NCBI RefSeq assembly: GCF_905163445.1
Contig: NC_053202.1
Span: 6,076,001-6,140,000, forward strand
DNA from: Pararge aegeria
Lineage: Eukaryota; Arthropoda; Insecta; Lepidoptera; Nymphalidae
Direction of reading: 5' to 3'
DNA: 64,000 nucleotides
Positions 40,771-51,811 of the stretch are shown piece after piece; position 1 is the stretch's first letter; the number at the start of each line of letters is the position of its first letter. Position numbers and translations under genes: made by a program. The notes under the pieces were generated by a model, which was given only the letters and a program-made list of their open reading frames with translations, did no database searches and was not told the DNA's origin.

Positions 40771-41082
40771 ACATTTATCGGACAAAATGTAAGCTTTTTG
40801 TTTAGGTATTTATTAACACCGGACAGCCTGTACGTTCAGTTCAGGTCAGAGGTCTGCATCGTTTATATTTTTTTTTTGTTTGAACACGCTTAGATTAGTC
40901 TCTAGAATTCACATCCCACAGATTTGATAAAACTGTTTTGCGTTCGATCGCTAAACTTTTGGACTATTAAACGCAGTTATAGACTGTTTAAAATTCCGCG
41001 CGGACGGGCAACTTACTTAAAGTTATAACTACGGTAATGAGCCAAGTTCGGAAACCGTACAGCTGTCATGTTTTTGTTCATC
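40771..41082. other. No recognisable feature
   Basis: Spacer, nothing recognised. Confidence 0.4.
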
Positions 41083-41370
41083 ATTATCAACCCATAGGCA
41101 GTCCACTACAAGGCGAGATCAACTCGCCGTGGACCGATGATCTCTCATCAGAATGAATAGGACTTAGGTCCATCTCTAGGCCTAGTGCGGATTGGTAGAC
41201 TTCACACGACCTTGAGAACATTATGAAGATCTTTCTGACGTGCAAGTTATCTCACGATGTGTTCCTTCACCGTTAAAGCAACTGATAATTCACTGAATAA
41301 ACTAAAAAAAACCCGGGATCTCGTTCCAACGAGAAAGAGGCCCAAGACTACTAAGCTATTACCGCTTCTA
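41083..41370 (-). repeat. SINE-2 copy, nearly full length
   Basis: Reversed copy: ATTATCAACCCATAGGCAG tail complement, GTGCGGATTGGTAGACTTC, GAGAACATTATGAAGATC, then GATCTCGTTCCAACGAG in the box B region and TAGCTATTACCGCTTC at the head. Strongly diverged. Confidence 0.7.
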
Positions 41371-42540
41371 TTTGTATTCAACTATTTGTAAATAGAATTC
41401 GACAAAATGATGAAGTCTCCACGCAAATTGATTAATATAAACATAATAGACATCGCATGAAAAGAGCCTTCTGCGAAATAGCGACATTGGCAGTTTAATA
41501 TTTGGCTAGATTAGTGTTCGACATCAAAGAGTTGGACTGGTGCCAACTTGTCAAAGCAAAGGACTGGAGAGACAGTGGATGCGAATTTAATGTTTCTAAT
41601 GAGGGTACCGTACAAAATCATAGACTTCTAGACGCACTAGCTGCGCCCCGCGTTGTTATCCGCGGTAAGTAAAGAAAGTCGTTTGGTTGCTTCATTGAGA
41701 CGTGAAGGATGGGCGATATTTTGTGTAAAAAATATGAATGCTCCTGTTAACCACCTTTTGGAATTGGATTTTTGCCAGGACCAGAAAGTAACTAATGTTA
41801 CTCTCCGTCCTTTCAACTGACTCTATACCAAAAATCAAGTTCTAATTGCTTCAAACGCACATAACTTCCCTCCGAAATAAAATCCTAAATCCTAGGCTAT
41901 CACTGCTTCGTTTATAATAATAGGAAAGATATTTTGTGGAAAGAAGATTTACTCACCTTGAGTTCGAGTTACGTTATTTCATGAAAATGATATTTCTTAA
42001 TTATTTTGATGTTTTATATCATTGTATGGAAATAATTAATCTCTGTATATTATTCACCTGAACGGTATTTGTTTGAAAGTAGCTCTTCTTAAAACTGTAA
42101 TAGGTCATAAAGTTGAAGGGGATCGTAAGTTTTAATTGATGTGTTTTTGATAACAACGGTTTATTAATATTACTTTTAGTTTGTTAGAATATAAATGAGT
42201 TTCTAATTGTAGTGTTCGCTAACCCACTAGCTTTTTGTTTACTACAACAAACATCGGTACGAAAATAGGGAAAGTAAATAAGCATCTCTGTTTCGATGTC
42301 AGTTAATGAAACAAAAACAGCAGAATCTAGTTCGTCCGTGAAATTTATATTTTGGATGTTTGTTTCTTATGATTAAGTGTTTTTTTTTTAGTTTTTTATA
42401 CATACGTTCCATTTATTTTTTATTTTAATTTACGCTCGTGTAAGAAAGCACACAACAATCCTGCCCTGTAGTCAACGAGACTATTAAATTTATTCCTCAG
42501 TGAGTTTATTCTAACGATTGAAAAATCAGCCCTGAGATGA
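41371..42540. repeat. Spacer with reversed Repeat-4 copy
   Basis: 41740-41935 contains minus-strand Repeat-4 blocks (ACTAATGTTACTCTCCGTCC, then TATACCAAAAATCAAGTTC, and TTTATAATAATAGG at the end), matching 33610-33835. The rest of the stretch is AT-rich without a feature. Confidence 0.45.
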
Positions 42541-42548
42541 AAATGTTC

Positions 42549-43110
42549 GTGCAAGTCAAAGTCAAAGCACTCTTTATTCAAATGAAGTCTTGTATACGAT
42601 ATTACACTTTACAGTCAATTCTAATTATAAATATCATAATTACATATTCTGTGCCACAATCTACCATTCTATGGTACGTAAAATTATTTTCCATGTTTGT
42701 CAGAAAAAAAAGATATATCAAAATGAACAAATTAAATAACTTAAAAATAATAATGTCCAATTAAAGTTGAAATAATCCATTCGCACAAATAACACATTAT
42801 TGTAAACCTAATATTTGTTTACTGAATAAAACTAACGAAGCATTAACCATTGTGTTATTGGTATTTTGAATTTAGGTAGAGATGTTTACATTAGTCAATG
42901 AGTAAATCAAATGTTTTGGTGTACCTACCTACATATTTTTATTCATATTATAATGAAGTGAGAATTATAAATTATGAATTTGCAACTTCAAACTAAACTT
43001 TCGAGGGTTCTAAATGTGCTCTGGTTTAAGAAGAAGCCCGCAACAAACTACGTCGGGTTTTTAATTTGTTTGTCAGCATCTTATGGTATCAATTTAGAGC
43101 AATAGAGAAT
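42549..43110 (+). repeat. Repeat-5 pieces
   Basis: 42555-42600 has AAGTCAAAGTCAAAGCAC and TCTTTATTCAAATG, the Repeat-5 head. 42995-43065 has TTTCGAGGGTTCTAAATG and AAGAAGAAGCCCGCAACAAAC, its middle. The DNA between (42600-42990) does not match the family and is probably inserted or replaced. Compare 57693-58060. Confidence 0.5.
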
Positions 43111-43655
43111 AGATGAATTGTTCTAACTAAGTAGTATCAAAAATTGTTATAACAACAAAGTATCAAAAATTTCAGCAACAAACAATTCATAACAACAATT
43201 TCGTAATAAAAAGTAATAGATTCTTAAGAATTCTAGATTAGAAATAACGGGGCACACACAAATGCTCCTTGCGTTACACTCATAAACTAAATCAGTATCT
43301 AAGGAACCCCGAAAATACTTTATCTTGACACTTGTGATTTATATCTTAGGATCTGTCATTCGTTTAAGTAGATAGCCATCAAATACTATTTTGTATAAGC
43401 TATGCTGGGAACTATTTCGCTTGCAAAGTACTACAAAACGTCCGTTATGACGTTCTGACAGGATGTTTGTCAGGAAACATCGATAATATCTCGTGATGGC
43501 GGGATTAGCGTGAATTATTGAGCTCTTAAAACAGTTTTTTGTAGCATGAATCAAAATAACTAAGTAGTTATTATACAAGCTTCAGGGTTTTTTTTGGGAG
43601 GGAGATGTTTATCAAAACTGAGTCGAGTGATTGTAAAAGAGTAGAGAAAAAACAA
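43111..43655. other. No recognisable feature
   Basis: AT-rich with a loose ATAACAACAA repetition at 43148-43200. The 79-codon minus frame at 43339 lacks motifs. Confidence 0.35.
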
Positions 43656-43902
43656 GCGGTGATAGCCTCATGGTGAGGAATTCGGCTTCACTTTAGGGGG
43701 GGGGGGGGGGGGGGGCAAGATTGAATCTCAACAAGCACCTTTTAAGTGATCTGAGTTTAAGTAGTAGGTTCTCCATAATCTTCTCAAAGGCGTGTGAAGC
43801 CCACCAAACCAAACTGCGACCTAAATTCGTCTTGTGTTGGAAGGATATCCGTGCCCTGTAGTGGGCCGGTAATGGGTTGTTAAGAGAGAACGATGATGAC
43901 TT
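43656..43902 (+). repeat. SINE-2 copy with a 21-G run
   Basis: AAGCGGTGATAGCCTCATGG head, then a run of about 21 G at 43697-43717 just before the decayed box B, then GGTTCTCCATAATCTTCTC, GGCGTGTGAAGCCCACC and GTAGTGGGCCGGTAATGGG. The G run sits at the same SINE position as the 16-G run at 21026. The core block between box B and GGTTCTCC is shortened. Confidence 0.8.
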
Positions 43903-43904
43903 CA

Positions 43905-44320
43905 AGTTAGCTCTTGAGTGCAATCTCACCTGGCGCCAAGGGTCCATGATGCGGTCCTGCGCTGTTTTAAGTTACCGAGTTGGTAGCGATCACTTTCTAG
44001 CGATAAGGCCTTGTTTGTAGGTACTTTTAGTTGATTTTAATTGTTGCTATCTATTTTGTTACGTTTGGTATACTATAAAGTGTACTTTTATTTCATTTTG
44101 GTTATAGCAGTCGTATTGAATCCGTACCCTATTAAGATTCGGCGCAGCATTTTCCAGGAACGTAAATCGCTTGGCATCACGTCTTTGTTGGGTAACTAGT
44201 CATGGCCAAGGTCTTAGGCCAGACCAGACCCGAGAAAATTTTGAAATAATAAATTCCGTCCGGGGATCAAACATTGTACCATCTACTTATAGGACCAGGC
44301 AGGTTTCTAATCAGGTAGTA
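43905..44320 (+). repeat. SINE-3 split by a Repeat-6-like piece
   Basis: Left: AGCTCTTGAGTGCAATCTCA and CATGATGCGGTCC. Middle (about 43975-44095): TTCTAGCGATAAGGCCTTG and ATACTATAAAGTGTAC, related to Repeat-6. Right: GTACCCTATTAAGATTCG, GGAACGTAAATCGCTTGGC and the reversed box B-like GGGGATCAAAC. This suggests nesting. Confidence 0.55.
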
Positions 44321-44907
44321 AAGAAGAAAGCGCTATGAAAATGAACCAATCTTATGTTGTATCTGCTCGTCTAACCCCCGCACATCTGTGGACTTTGTGA
44401 TGGACAGCCACTTATATTCCGTAGAGACTTGTTTACTCTCACTTGACACAAAAAGAAATGAAATAGTGAATCTTTTAGGCTGTAGCGAATTTGACGAAAA
44501 AACGAAAACTCACTGTTGCAGCAACTGCAAACTTTAATAAATGTAGAAGAAGCATAATTTCACATCTGAAAACGAGATCTGATCTTATTTTTGGCGTGCT
44601 TGGAAAAGATTCTTCTATCTATGTTTCTTGGGTAGAATGGAGGTTGTTTGGGACTTTCCTACACTAAAGGAGAACTAAAAATCACCACGGCATGTTCCTA
44701 TTGGTAGCTTTGTGCATTCGTTCGTCGTTCATGATGTCGAGATGGAAGATGTTATCCAATCGTCAATGTCCGAGAACTCGCATTGGATCAGCGCAGTGGG
44801 TTTATCCTCTAAAACCTTTTTCTCCTCAGCAGTGGACCGTTATAGGCCGATCTATATAAAACAATATGAGTACTTACCTTTTTTAATCCAATCTGGCGGC
44901 GAAATTT
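44321..44907. repeat. Spacer with retroposon-tail fragment
   Basis: At 44778-44855 GCATTGGATCAGCGCAGTG and TCAGCAGTGGACCGTTATAG look like a degraded RTE/SINE tail. The remainder shows no feature. Confidence 0.4.
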
Positions 44908-45170
44908 GACGGCCGATTGGCGCAGTAGGCAGCGATCCTGCTTTCTGAGTCCAAGGCCGTGGGTTCCATTCCCACAACTGGAGAATGTTTGTGTGATTAA
45001 CATGAATGTCAGTGTCTGGGTGTTTATCCGTATATTTTAAGGATTATGATTATTATTCATATAAAATATTCATCAGTCACATAACAAAAGTTACACTTAC
45101 TTTCGGGATAGATTGCGCTGTGTGTATTTTCATAGTATGTTTATATTTTATTTATTTATTTATTTCATAA
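44908..45170 (+). repeat. SINE-1 copy
   Basis: Full-length: GACGGCCGATTGGCGCAGTA, box B GGTTCCATTCCC (one change from consensus), GTGTCTGGGTGTTTATCC, and a T/A-rich tail (ATTTTATTTATTTATTTATT). A second, truncated copy in opposite orientation starts 295 bases later. Confidence 0.85.
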
Positions 45171-45464
45171 CTGTTCAGAAGCACTCTTTTGTATATTTTT
45201 GATTTGGCAAGGTATCCTGGCTGCCCCTTGTTGAGAAGCAGCCATCATGTTTTGAGATTTAAAGCTAAGATTACAATCAGGAAATTATTGATATTAGTTT
45301 TCGTATAGGAAACGATTTTAAAAGTAAATCAAAATTAAGACAATTACAAAAAAATTACAAAAGCCCTGAGTTACTCTCGATTCGAGCGATTCGACGTTTT
45401 ATTACGTTATCTTTGCCTCAATACAAGAGTTATTTAGAGAAGGAAATATATTTAGCAATAAATA
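45171..45464. other. Spacer between inverted SINE-1 copies
   Basis: No recognisable feature. It forms the loop of the imperfect inverted pair of SINE-1 copies. Confidence 0.4.
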
Positions 45465-45620
45465 ATAAAATAAATAAATATACTACGACAATACACACAT
45501 CGCCATCTAGCCCCAAAGTAAGCGTAGCTTGTGTTATGGGTACTAAGATGACTGATGAATATTTTTATAAATAATATAATCATACGCTTAAATACTTATA
45601 ATATGCAGATAGACATACAA
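45465..45620 (-). repeat. SINE-1 copy, head missing
   Basis: AATATACTACGACAATACAC and CATCTAGCCCCAAAGTAAGC, then TGGGTACTAAGATGACTGATG; ends at about 45610 without the tRNA-like head. The missing end is the 5' end of the element, so this is a normal 5' truncation. Confidence 0.85.
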
Positions 45621-46121
45621 TAGGTTAAGAATTTGGGTAATAGGGAAGGCATACTATTATAATGACGAATACTTTTGTGACTACAATACTTATATTATAA
45701 CGCTCTCAAGGGCGCGATATTATTATTATACTTTTATATATAGTTGTTAGAATGGTTAAGTAAACAGTCAAATGAAAAATAAACTCGTACTAATATAAGT
45801 AAATTGCACGCCAGAAACCGGCAAACTGTTGACACTATTCCGTTTTTTTTCCATTCTCTTTTATTGATCATAAAATATTTTAATAAATACCCTAATACAC
45901 TACGCCATCGTTAGAAACGAAACAGTTTATGTAAGGATAGCGAATGTACACAGCTAAAGCATTAAAAATATTCTATTCTTTGTAAGGGTGATACGAAGTT
46001 GACCGGTTCATCATCTAGTTGTTTGTAAATTATGTATTAAAATCTACTTTTATATACTATTTATGTTATATTTATATATTACTATGTATTTGTATACAAT
46101 ATACATTTTCGGTTTTTTGTA
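45621..46121. other. Spacer with a short duplicated segment
   Basis: About 45622-45690 (ATAGGTTAAGAATTTGGGTA, then ATTATAATGACGAATAC) recurs diverged at 62698-62760. No gene is visible. Confidence 0.4.
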
Positions 46122-46123
46122 TA

Positions 46124-46607
46124 CAGTCAAACCTGGACAAGCGAGAGTTCAAGGGAGCACAATCTCATTCTCGCTTATAAAATTTTCTCAATAACCCGAG
46201 TTTCTCGCTAATGCAGGTACATGGGTAGCGTTTCTCTCTTATAGAGGTACGCAGCAATAACAAGACATATTCATGCACTATGTAATTATATTTTAGAACT
46301 TATTTACATTTTAAAAAATCCGTGAATTTCGTTTGGGTTTCTGTTTTTGTATTTTGAATGTTTTTCTCTAACTCATAAATTTTGTCGAATATTGCTTGCT
46401 CGACTGTCGCTTATAGAGGTATAGATAAGTAGCAGTCTCACTTACGGAGGTCCGTGAGGGAAAAACGACTCTCTCTTACAAAGGTTTCTGTTTCTCGCTA
46501 ATAGAGGTTTTGGGAGCTTAAAATCACGGGTCCTGGCTATTAGTCTCACTTATAGAGTTTTCTCACTTATCCAGTTCTCACTTGTGACGTTCTCTCTGGT
46601 TTGACTG
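46124..46607. mobile_element. pogo/Tigger-like MITE
   Basis: Ends CAGTCAAACCTGGACAAG and its counterpart CTCTCTGGTTTGACTG at 46592-46607 are inverted, and TA lies on each side (46122-46123 and 46608-46609), as expected for the Tc1/mariner superfamily; the CAGTCAAACC end resembles pogo/Tigger elements. The interior repeats CTCGCTTATA, CTCGCTAATAGAGGT and CGCTTATAGAGGTA many times, so the subterminal regions are built of variants of the terminal motif. 484 bp, no transposase. Confidence 0.85.
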
Positions 46608-46654
46608 TATATTAAAACACTCTTGGCACTATCCCGTTTGTCTTGCTGTAAGTC

Positions 46655-46790
46655 CGTTCCTCAAAGGTTGCCTGTAAGAGATTGCTTGCAGCAATAAGGC
46701 CGCCTTTGCATGTCTCTATTATTTACTGTATATTAATGATTCTTTTCTGAGTGTTAACGTGCAATAAAATGTTTCTTATTCTTCTTCTTT
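46655..46790 (+). repeat. Repeat-6 copy, 3' part
   Basis: AAAGGTTGCCTGTAAGAG, GCAGCAATAAGGCCGCCTTTG and, at the end, GTGCAATAAAATGTTTC. The AATAAA near the end fits a retroposon 3' terminus. Confidence 0.6.
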
Positions 46791-47159
46791 CTAGTTGACT
46801 ATATAGAAATTATATTGTCTAGACTAACAAACATTAGGGAGATTGTAAAATTACCGTGACTAATATGTATAACGGCCTATGGGGGTTATTGGTAGAGTGA
46901 TAAAAAGCAATTTACAGTAGCACATTAACCCATATGCCTTGACGTCATTGCCTCCAATTCTTCCGTTCGCATAAAACATAAAAGCGTATCAAGCCGATTT
47001 AAAAGTAGCACGCGGGGTTCTGATAACTGTATTTACATTGCTAGATACCATAAAGTAACAATACATTTATCAATTCAATTTATGTATAAACAACAGAATG
47101 TACTCGCTGTTACAAGAGTACAAAAGCTCTCACTCTAGTAGAGTTACATATTTAACTAA
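46791..47159. other. No recognisable feature
   Basis: Spacer without a recognised element. Confidence 0.4.
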
Positions 47160-47640
47160 AATAATCAATAATATCACAAACTCTTTACCGGTCTACAGTG
47201 GCGTGCATAGAGGGTATGTACAGGGTATGCAGATGATACAAAACGAAGAAAATCTCCAGTAATAGTTATAAAAACTTAAGGGTAGGCTTTTTATAACTCT
47301 TACAATGCCAATCCTTAAGTTTTCTATATATGAGTCGTACTGGAGATTTTCTTCATTTTATATCATCTGCATACCCTGTGCATACCCTCTATGCACGCCA
47401 CTGCCGGTCTACCACAGAGCCTTCTCCTCTTAATATGAGAAAGGCTTATCCCGTAGTCCGCCATGCTGGAAAAGTGATGGTTGGTGGACTTCGCGCTCCT
47501 CTGAGAGCATTATAGAAAACTCTCAGGCATACAGGTTTCCTCACGATCTTTGCCCTTACCTTTAAAGGAAGTGGTATTTAATTGCTTGCAACGCAAATAA
47601 CTTTGAAAAGTTAGAGGTCTGGTGGGAGGTTTCGGCCGTG
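47160..47640 (-). repeat. SINE-2 copy split by MITE-1
   Basis: Reversed SINE-2: the tail side CTCTTTACCGGTCTA lies left of the MITE (47196-47403); the rest follows it: CCACAGAGCCTTCTCCTC, GCTGGAAAAGTGATGGTTGG, GAGAGCATTATAGAAAAC, GGTTTCCTCACGATCTTTGC and AAAGTTAGAGGTCTGG. The head is replaced at 47640 by SINE-3 sequence. Confidence 0.8.
47196..47403. mobile_element. MITE-1, hAT-type hairpin element
   Basis: 208-bp near-perfect palindrome. Ends CAGTGGCGTGCATAGAGG and ATGCACGCCACTG; arms continue with GGTATGCAGATGATA, GAAAATCTCCAG and AAACTTAAGG. Perfect 8-bp duplication CCGGTCTA at 47188-47195 and 47404-47411, so a hAT-family MITE. A short GTAC-rich duplication in the left arm (GGGTATGTACAGGGTATG) distinguishes it from the 63681 copy. 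Non-coding. Confidence 0.9.
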
Positions 47641-47795
47641 GCTAGTTACCACCTAGTCTTTGTCGGTAGGGTGGTAACTAGCCACGGCATAAGCCCCTAC
47701 CGGAGCAGACCAGAGAAAATTAAGAAACTCGAATCCGCGACCTTCTACTTGAATCCACAGCGCTCACCGCTGCGCCAAGGTCTTCAAAAAAATTT
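47640..47795 (+). repeat. SINE-3 copy with internal inverted repeat
   Basis: GCCGTGGCTAGTTACCAC (47633-47650) and GTGGTAACTAGCCACGGC (47669-47686) are a perfect 18-bp inverted pair around TAGTCTTTGTCGGTAGG. The second arm is the normal SINE-3 block; the first is an extra reversed copy. Downstream: CTACCGGAGCAGACCAGAG and the reversed head CAGCGCTCACCGCTGCGCC. Confidence 0.7.
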
Positions 47796-48545
47796 TGAAT
47801 AATTGAATGATTAATATTAATAATTGGGTTTCCTGGTCTACAGCTTTTACGTCTAAGTACAATAACTAGCCGCAATCCCATATGTAAAGTACACAACAAA
47901 ATAGCACTTTGTTTTAAAACTATTATATGTGAATAAACAATGTGTTAGCAAAAAAGATAAAACCCGTGCGCGATTTCAAGCACATGACAGATGGACAGAC
48001 GACGTTATTATTTACGGGGAAGTGTAATGGAGCTCGAAACAACGATATAAACAACCAAAGATATTTATAGGTTACTAGAGGTCTCCAAACTTTTTGACTT
48101 TAAAATTATTTGCGATATTATATTCGGTTTTGGGTAGACCCCCTTTTTTGACGCTGGTAAATGCAACTACGCATCCCTTCCAGAAACAGGGCATCTGAAG
48201 CTGCGCTATTTCCAGACGGATATGTGGGACTCGCATGCCGAAAAGCGGCCAGAATATTCGCTAAAACCCAGCGATGTTCATACACGTCATGTCACGGAAA
48301 CTCTTGCGCAATCGCGCGCCACTCAGCCAACCCTGGTTATGTCCATATATTGCATTTTTTGCAGGCTCATGCACACATGTTGTTATTTTTATAATTCATA
48401 ACAGTGGATATCTTCTATGCCATTATGCGAAGAAGATGTGGATCCCTGGTACGTAGACAACCACATCTTACAAACAAAAACATCCTGAAATTGGTTGAAA
48501 ACATGAGTAATAGCCGCGCTATTTCGAATAGAACGGCAAAACAAT
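47796..48545. other. Spacer with a lone hAT-like end
   Basis: At 48075-48100 TAGAGGTCTCCAAACTTTTTG resembles the CAGGGGTCTCCAAAC type of hAT terminus; no partner end found. 48160-48350 is GC-richer but its frames (77 and 60 codons, overlapping) have no motif. Confidence 0.35.
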
Positions 48546-48561
48546 GACTTACCTATCTATC

Positions 48562-48775
48562 TTTATCTATATATATAAAAGAGAAAGTGTGTGGGTATGT
48601 TCCGTATAGGCTCCGAAACGGCTGGACCGATTTCAATGAAACTTTCAGGGAATCTCCGGATTGACCTGGCGAGTAATCCTGTAAAGTTTGGTGACGATCG
48701 GATCAGTCCAATTTTTGAACTGTCAAATACAGCTTTTATTAAAAATATAATGATTTAAGTTTATTGTTTTAATAA
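48562..48775 (+). repeat. Helitron-like 5' end (tentative)
   Basis: TCTATATATATAAAAGAG start, GAAACGGCTGGACCGATTTC, GAAACTTTCAGGGAATCTCC and GGATCAGTCC. The TC-initiated TATATATAAAAG start followed by a GCTG(A/G)ACCGATTT block is common in insect Helitron-like repeats. No hairpin-CTRR 3' end found, so the call is tentative. Confidence 0.4.
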
Positions 48776-49274
48776 AATAAAGCAAAATCTACTGGGTACC
48801 TACGCTAGTATTAAATCAATAAAATAGCATAAGTTAAGTACCTACTAACATAGTTTATAAGTATGATATACTAACAAAAGTCTTGGTTACTTGAAATAAA
48901 AGTTTATTATTATTATTATAGTGTAGCAATAGAAAGCAGGCGGATAAACCGATAAGTCATTACCGCGACCCGTAAACATTTCTTGTACCAGAGGACTGTC
49001 AATGTATTGCCGACTTTTGAGGGATTTGTTTATCCGCCTCTTGATAGCTGAATGTTGAAATTTATTAAGATCACTGTAAGCTGGTTTGCTTGTCGCCACT
49101 TTGGTCTTCTCACAACAATAAAACAGTGCCATTTTCATTTTCATGAATCGTGTAATACAAGAATATACAAATTCAATGAGTTACGATACAAAATAATAAT
49201 TCCTACTTATTAAAAGAGCAGAAGTGCGAACGTGAACGTGAACGTGCGTGCGTTTTCACTAACAACAAACAAGG
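48776..49274. other. No recognisable gene
   Basis: AT-rich; an (ATT)n run at about 48907-48920 and a short ACGTGAACGTG tandem at 49229-49246. The 85-codon minus frame at 48887 lacks motifs. Confidence 0.35.
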
Positions 49275-49445
49275 CGATGCCAAAATAAGTAACGCCAAAT
49301 CGAAGGATATTCCTTTAAGGGCACACACCCTTCACCAATAGTTTTCACCTTAGAGTTGGAGAAACTTTTATTTCTATAGACATCGCCGGAATCATTAGGC
49401 ATTCGATTTATGTGATGCCTAGGTTTACTGAAAAAGGGCATAAGG
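49275..49445 (+). repeat. Repeat-11 copy
   Basis: CGAAGGATATTCCTTTAAGG, CACCTTAGAGTTGGAGAAAC and ATCATTAGGCATTCGATTT, as at 33395-33560. Confidence 0.6.
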
Positions 49446-49884
49446 ATGTAAGTAACTAGTGTAATAATAGAGGTCGAAGAGGGTCGTCATTGGAGAGGGG
49501 ATTCAACCAAACATAGTATTAAGCTATGATTTCTGTCACTATTTAATAATCGTGTGAATAAATTATTTTTATTATCATTATTATTATAATATTAACTATC
49601 ATTAGAGATACAATATAATTTGTGATGATGTTGGTTTCAATGCTGCAGTGTTAAATATATCTAAGGATTTGTAGGTATATCTATGGCGCTAGAAGAGAAA
49701 TATAATTAACGTCATTGGGAGCAGATGTCTACGCATCTTGGCATGCTGTTGTCAGTTAATAATTACTTGTTATTTTGAGATTAAACTTTTATTAAGGGTC
49801 AACCGCGGTTGAGGACAAATTTAGAGTTTACTAGTACTTACTGGCGACTTTGCTCTTGCACATATTATTCTTTCCCATTTCCCG
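49446..49884. other. No recognisable feature
   Basis: AT-rich spacer with an (ATT)n stretch at about 49565-49590. Confidence 0.4.
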
Positions 49885-50050
49885 TCTAAAGTAGTCTACC
49901 TCCGGTCCGGTCCGGTCGGGTTACCTGTTAAGGGTACGCCAGCTTAATTAAACCCGTACCTACCAATAATCGGCTTCTACGCTGGATAATTATCGGAACC
50001 GTAAATCGCTTCGGGAAATCGCTGCGTTCTTATCAGGCGTTTAAATTTAA
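49885..50050 (+). repeat. SINE-3 fragment with CCGGT expansion
   Basis: A short (TCCGG)n-like run at 49901-49917 (CCGGTCCGGTCCGGTC), then GTTACCTGTTAAGGGTACG, AACCCGTACC and GTAAATCGCTTCGGG. The 5' and 3' ends of the SINE are missing. Confidence 0.55.
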
Positions 50051-51389
50051 TATATTTTAATTTAGCTTTAATATTTCTTCTTGATATAAAACATCCTTAA
50101 TTTTCCTTATGCAATTTTATCGTGTTTGAAATGAGGCCTGTCAGTTGTCGTCACTTTACAACGAAGATAAGACTCATTTGCATAGCGATAACACACGCGC
50201 CAGTGTTTTGGCAACGCGGCCAATTTGCTAAGAGTTGCCTCTAAAGTGAACAAAAGGCGGCAATTTATTTTTCAAGCTATTTGCATACTACGGAAACTTG
50301 AGATTTGTTCACATCTAGTAAAATTTCTATTCGGTCGAGAAGTTTACAGTCCATTTATTTTGACGTTATCGATCCAAATTCAAAAAACCATTGACCTTGT
50401 CGAGGTTAAGATCATATCAAGTATACTATACCATTTGTAACTCTAAAGTGGGCCACAACACGGCACGAGTCTCTTGTTTTATAGGAAATAGGGAATAGGA
50501 GCGTTGACTCATTATGCTAAATGGCACTAGGTGTGCACTAAAACAAATCTTATAATAAACCAAAATTGTATCGCCTTTTGAATGAGGTCTGTCGTCACAT
50601 TACAATAATGATAAGAAACATCTGAGTAGTGATAACACTCGTGCCAGTGTTTTGGCAACGCGGCCGATTTGCTAACAGTTGCCTCTAAAGTGACCATTTA
50701 TTTTTTTAGCTATTTGAATACTACAGAAGTTTTAGATTTGTTTACTTCTGGCTTAGATTATCGTAGGGTTAAAAAGCGTGAGCTTAATTTACTCTGACGT
50801 TATAAACCATCGAAAATGAGGAAAGAAATCAAAGTTCACTTAGTTTTGCAAAATTGTACTAACAGTGCTGTATGAAGCATCATCATCCTGAGCCTAACAA
50901 TATAATAGTGTCATCATTTAAATGAGATTTGTCAGCTGTCGTCACATTTTAATGACGATAATATTTGCATTTGCATAGCGCTAACACACGCGCCAGTGTT
51001 TTGGCAACTCAGACAAATTGCTAATAGTTGCCGTTACAGTGAACAAAATTTTTTTCCAGCTTTAGATTTTTTACTTCTGGCAAAATTTTGTATGGATGAG
51101 AAGTCTGCCGTCCAGTTATGTTACAGATGATGCAAACTCAAAGTGGGTTACCGGGCTTCTGTATTAACAGCAGATTCTAAACCATATAGTCACATCCCAT
51201 ACTTAAATCAACAACAATTGAATTAGGGTTGCAAGTGGAGGTCACATTATAATAGCGATAAGGCTCAATTGTACAGCGATCACACACGCGCCAGAGTTCT
51301 GGCAACTTGGCCAAAAAATTAAGAATTACTAATTAATATTATGAAAATTAAGATAATTTGTTATACTTCGTATACTTAGTATACATCAT

Positions 51390-51600
51390 GGAAAGCAGGA
51401 GAATCTGTATGGTGTAATTTATAATTTCTTGAATCCTCAATCTCCAAACAAAACAGATCTCACTCAGGAGATGTTGACTAAACAATAAATAATTGTTTAG
51501 TGAAAAATTCGCCAAATGTGACGTCTTTAATACCTTTCTTGCCCCCATAAAGATTCTGCTGCTTTTCGCGGAGTGTAGCAAATTAAGTTTAATTATTACA
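51390..51600. mobile_element. MITE-3 copy
   Basis: AGCAGGAGAATCTGTATGG and GTGTAATTTATAATTTCTTG on the left; AAAGATTCTGCTGCTTTTCG and GCGGAGTGTAGCAAATTAAG on the right. The centre keeps GAGATGTTGACTAAACAAT, shared with the copy at 28084. It lies within the tandem array, so it inserted after the array formed. Confidence 0.65.
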
Positions 51601-51811
51601 ATATTTTATTTTTATCTTTTCTTTAATTGGAAAACCAACAGTTGTAGATACTTAATAGTTAACAAATTGGTAGACTTAAAACGAATAACAAGTTTCCACA
51701 GATAAGTCTTATATAAACAAGGGTACCTGATAGAACCCAGCAAAAACGCAGCAAACTATAACTAAGTGTTAAGTTTACCTAGCATGCAACAGTTTATCTA
51801 CTATGATGTAT

